Shown here: piece by piece, positions 33,017 through 34,818 of the stretch
Numbering within the stretch: the first letter of the stretch is position 1
Layout: the number at the start of each line of letters is the position of its first letter
Assembly: GCA_022770365.1 (NCBI GenBank)
Contig: JALEHU010000035.1
Coordinates: 1-34,818 of the forward strand
Direction of reading: 5' to 3'
DNA from: Blautia sp.
GTDB taxonomy: Bacteria; Bacillota; Clostridia; Lachnospirales; Lachnospiraceae
Length of the DNA stretch: 34,818 bases
The notes under the pieces: generated by a model
The model's input: only the letters and a program-made list of their open reading frames with translations
What the model was told of the DNA's origin: nothing
The model's database searches: none
Program-made: the position numbers and the translations under genes

Positions 33017-33553
33017 TTATACTAATTCGATTAATACTTCCATTGCACCGTCACCTTTACGCGGTCCGATCTTTACGATTCTGGTGTAACCACCATTGCG
33101 GTTAGCGTATTTCGGCGCAATTTCTTCGAACATCTTCTTAACCATATCAACGTCTTTGGTATTTTTCTTTCTTCCAGCGCCTTTTGCAGGTACTTCTTTC
33201 ACCGGATAGAAAACTTTTGCCATCTGACGACGTGCATGAAGTCTGGAAGGAGCATCTTTGGTGATTTCTTTCTGAACTTCATCGTATACAGTTTTCTTCT
33301 TACCGTCAACTACTTCTTTTACTCTCTTGCCTTCAGCATCTTTACGGGCAACTTTAGCGGTTACGGTAACTGTCTCGAAGTTATCTTTTTCACGAACTGC
33401 CATAGCGATCATGCCTTCCGCAATCTTGCGGATTTCTTTGGCTTTCTGCTCAGTTGTAACGATTTTTCCATGATACAGCAGGTTCGTTACCTGGTTTCTC
33501 AGTAATGCTTTTCTCTGATCAGATGTTCTGCTTAATTTTCTATATTTTGCCAT
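33017..33553 (-). CDS. rplQ: 50S ribosomal protein L17
   Basis: Ribosomal protein L17, last gene of the alpha operon. The start [20 protein letters not shown] and the end [20 protein letters not shown] are canonical. The 178 residues exceed the 115-130 of most bacteria, because of two lysine-rich insertions in the middle (about residues 62-100 and 117-137). The ATG at 33553 follows GGAGG by eight bases; an upstream in-frame ATG at 33568 overlaps that site and is unlikely. It is separated from rpoA by a structured 101-base spacer and followed by a strong terminator. Confidence 0.97.
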   Translation of the reverse strand: MAKYRKLSRTSDQRKALLRNQVTNLLYHGKIVTTEQKAKEIRKIAEGMIAMAVREKDNFETVTVTAKVARKDAEGKRVKEVVDGKKKTVYDEVQKEITKDAPSRLHARRQMAKVFYPVKEVPAKGAGRKKNTKDVDMVKKMFEEIAPKYANRNGGYTRIVKIGPRKGDGAMEVLIELV

Positions 33554-33570
33554 TTTATTTTCCTCCATCT

Positions 33571-33627
33571 GTGGGACAGCAGGTCATGCTTGTTCGGTCT
33601 TACTGGCTTGCTGCTTTGGCACCCCAC
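33571..33627 (-). other. Structured spacer upstream of rplQ
   Basis: Nested complementary arms GTGGG/CCCAC (33571-33575, 33623-33627) and AGCAG/CTGCT (33578-33582, 33611-33615) could fold into a hairpin with a 28-base apex, ending just before the rplQ ribosome binding site. No T-run follows. A regulatory or processing role is inference. Confidence 0.45.
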
Positions 33628-33654
33628 TAATATTCTTTTGCTTCCTTAAGAAGA

Positions 33655-34614
33655 TTATTCTTCTGTAGGCTGTAACTGCAAGCCCAGTTCTTTGAGCTTG
33701 GCAAGAACTTCTTCCAATGATTTGCGGCCCAGGTTACGAACCTTCATCATGTCATCGGAAGTCTTGTTGCACAATTCTTCAACAGTATTAATGCCGGCTC
33801 TCTTCAGGCAGTTATAGGAACGAACAGACAGCTCAAGCTCATCGATGCTCATTTCCAGAACTTTTTCTTTTTCATTGTCTTCCTTCTCGATCATGACTTC
33901 AGCAGTCTTTGCGTTCTCGGAAAGGTCAATGAAAAGGCTCAAATGCTCACTTAACACTTTTGCCGCAAGGCTTACTGCCTCATCCGGATCCAGTGTACCA
34001 TTGGTATAGACATCCAGAGTCAGCTTATCGAAATCGGTCACCTGTCCAACACGAGTATTCTCAACAATCATGTTGACTCTGTCCACCGGAGTATAAATTG
34101 CATCTACTGCAATCACACCAATAGGCATATCTTCTGATTTGCCTTTATCTGCACTAACATATCCGCGGCCTTTGGTAATGGTCAGTTCCATTGCAAGTCT
34201 GCAGTCTTTGCCGCCGTTCAGTGTGGCAATCACCTGATCGGGATTCATAATTTCGATATCCTGATCAGCCTGGATATCTGCTGCGGTAACAACGCCTTTT
34301 CCTTCACACTCAATGTATGCAGTCTTCGGCTCATTATCACTGCTGGTATTCTTGATGGCAAGGTTCTTCAGATTCATGATGATTTCTGTAACATCTTCCT
34401 TCACTCCCGGAATCGGGCTGAATTCATGAAGAACACCATCAATCTTCACCTGACTTACTGCAGCTCCCGGCAGGGAGGACAGCATAATTCTTCTAAGAGA
34501 GTTTCCAAGTGTGGTTCCGTAACCTCTTTCCAGAGGCTCTACAACGAATCTTCCGAATTTTTTATCTTCAGATATCTCGGTAATTTCGATTTTAGGTTTA
34601 TTAAAATCAAACAC
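33655..34614 (-). CDS. rpoA: RNA polymerase alpha subunit
   Basis: A 319-residue alpha subunit that dimerises to start core assembly and contacts promoter DNA and activators. The N-terminal domain has the hallmark [19 protein letters not shown] (about 30-48). A flexible linker (about 230-245) leads to the C-terminal domain with [17 protein letters not shown] and [10 protein letters not shown]. The start is GTG at 34614 (giving the usual [10 protein letters not shown]), with AAGGAGG ten bases upstream; the longer open frame through a TTG at 34644 would bury that site. It lies 85 bases after rpsD with a perfect hairpin in between. Confidence 0.97.
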   Translation of the reverse strand: MFDFNKPKIEITEISEDKKFGRFVVEPLERGYGTTLGNSLRRIMLSSLPGAAVSQVKIDGVLHEFSPIPGVKEDVTEIIMNLKNLAIKNTSSDNEPKTAYIECEGKGVVTAADIQADQDIEIMNPDQVIATLNGGKDCRLAMELTITKGRGYVSADKGKSEDMPIGVIAVDAIYTPVDRVNMIVENTRVGQVTDFDKLTLDVYTNGTLDPDEAVSLAAKVLSEHLSLFIDLSENAKTAEVMIEKEDNEKEKVLEMSIDELELSVRSYNCLKRAGINTVEELCNKTSDDMMKVRNLGRKSLEEVLAKLKELGLQLQPTEE

Positions 34615-34665
34615 TATAAGGTTCCCTCCTTCTGGGTTTGTCAACGTTTGAGGGTATTATTCCAA

Positions 34666-34689
34666 GAATGCCTGCAGAAGCAGGCATTC
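34666..34689 (-). other. Perfect hairpin between rpsD and rpoA
   Basis: A 10-bp perfect stem GAATGCCTGC / GCAGGCATTC (34666-34675, 34680-34689) with a 4-base loop, 10 bases after the rpsD stop. The minus-strand sequence after it is not T-rich, so full termination is unlikely. A processing site or mRNA-stabilising element is more plausible. Confidence 0.65.
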
Positions 34690-34699
34690 ACTTTATGCT

Positions 34700-34818
34700 T
34701 TATTTGGAGTACAACTCGACGATAAGCATCTCGTTTACAGGAACATCAATTGCTTCTCTGCGAGGAAGTTCCTTAACAGTTCCGCTTAATGCTTCCTGAT
34801 TTACATCCAGCCATTCCG
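34700..34818 (-). CDS. rpsD: 30S ribosomal protein S4, C-terminal fragment (cut by window edge)
   Basis: Only the last 39 codons are in the window. The residues [14 protein letters not shown], then [22 protein letters not shown] before the stop TAA (34700-34702), match the C-terminus of S4. The place upstream of rpoA and rplQ is the normal alpha-operon order. S4 is a primary 16S rRNA binder and in several bacteria also a translational repressor of its own operon. Confidence 0.93.
   Translation of the reverse strand, partial: EWLDVNQEALSGTVKELPRREAIDVPVNEMLIVELYSK

Overview
The window looks like chromosome from a low-to-mid GC Firmicute of the family Lachnospiraceae, perhaps Blautia-like. The signs are AGGAGG-type ribosome binding sites throughout, a type III (GlnN) glutamine synthetase, a long single-chain FGAM synthase, a MurT/GatD pair, an enlarged L17, and consensus sigma-A promoters with 17-18 bp spacers. 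The genus is inference from the look of the proteins; no search was possible.

Layout. Positions 1-222 hold a cluster of short perfect hairpins, probably an intergenic repeat. Two plus-strand regulators follow (AraC type, then a MerR type with a 19-bp-spacer promoter). From about 2.1 kb to the end almost everything is on the minus strand: rsmH and a TRAM-less uracil-5 rRNA methyltransferase; a DegV fatty-acid-binding protein; ftsE-ftsX plus an S41 (CtpA/CtpB-like) protease; a PucR/CdaR-type regulator; a YitT membrane protein; an OPT transporter translationally coupled to a PqqD-like protein; a MoxR ATPase with a VWA protein; glnN; and a diacylglycerol-kinase-family protein. Next come four tRNA genes (two tandem Val-Met pairs) with their own promoter and terminator, and a 3.8-kb purL. 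A plus-strand LysR regulator diverges from purL. Then come a Mrp-type ATPase, a CsoR-type repressor and a 75-residue orphan, with xpt divergent on the plus strand. A ChvE-like sugar-binding lipoprotein follows in an operon with a WYL-less YafY-type regulator, then rubredoxin, a GDPD-murT-gatD operon, and the tail of the ribosomal alpha operon (rpsD fragment, rpoA, rplQ).

How the genes fit together. Most are housekeeping: envelope (ftsEX-ctp, murT-gatD, GDPD, lipid kinase), nucleotides (purL, xpt), nitrogen (glnN), and translation (tRNAs, rRNA methyltransferases, S4/L17/RpoA). No prophage, insertion sequence, CRISPR array or obvious defence island was seen. No gene-free stretch exceeds 300 bases; the largest (19665-19949) holds the tRNA promoter and the purL terminator. 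The parts most worth a second look are the OPT-PqqD couple, the sugar-binding-protein/WCX-regulator couple, the hairpin cluster at the left edge, the tRNA-operon terminator carrying a tRNA-Val-like segment, and structured spacers in the rsmH leader and the rpsD-rpoA-rplQ operon.
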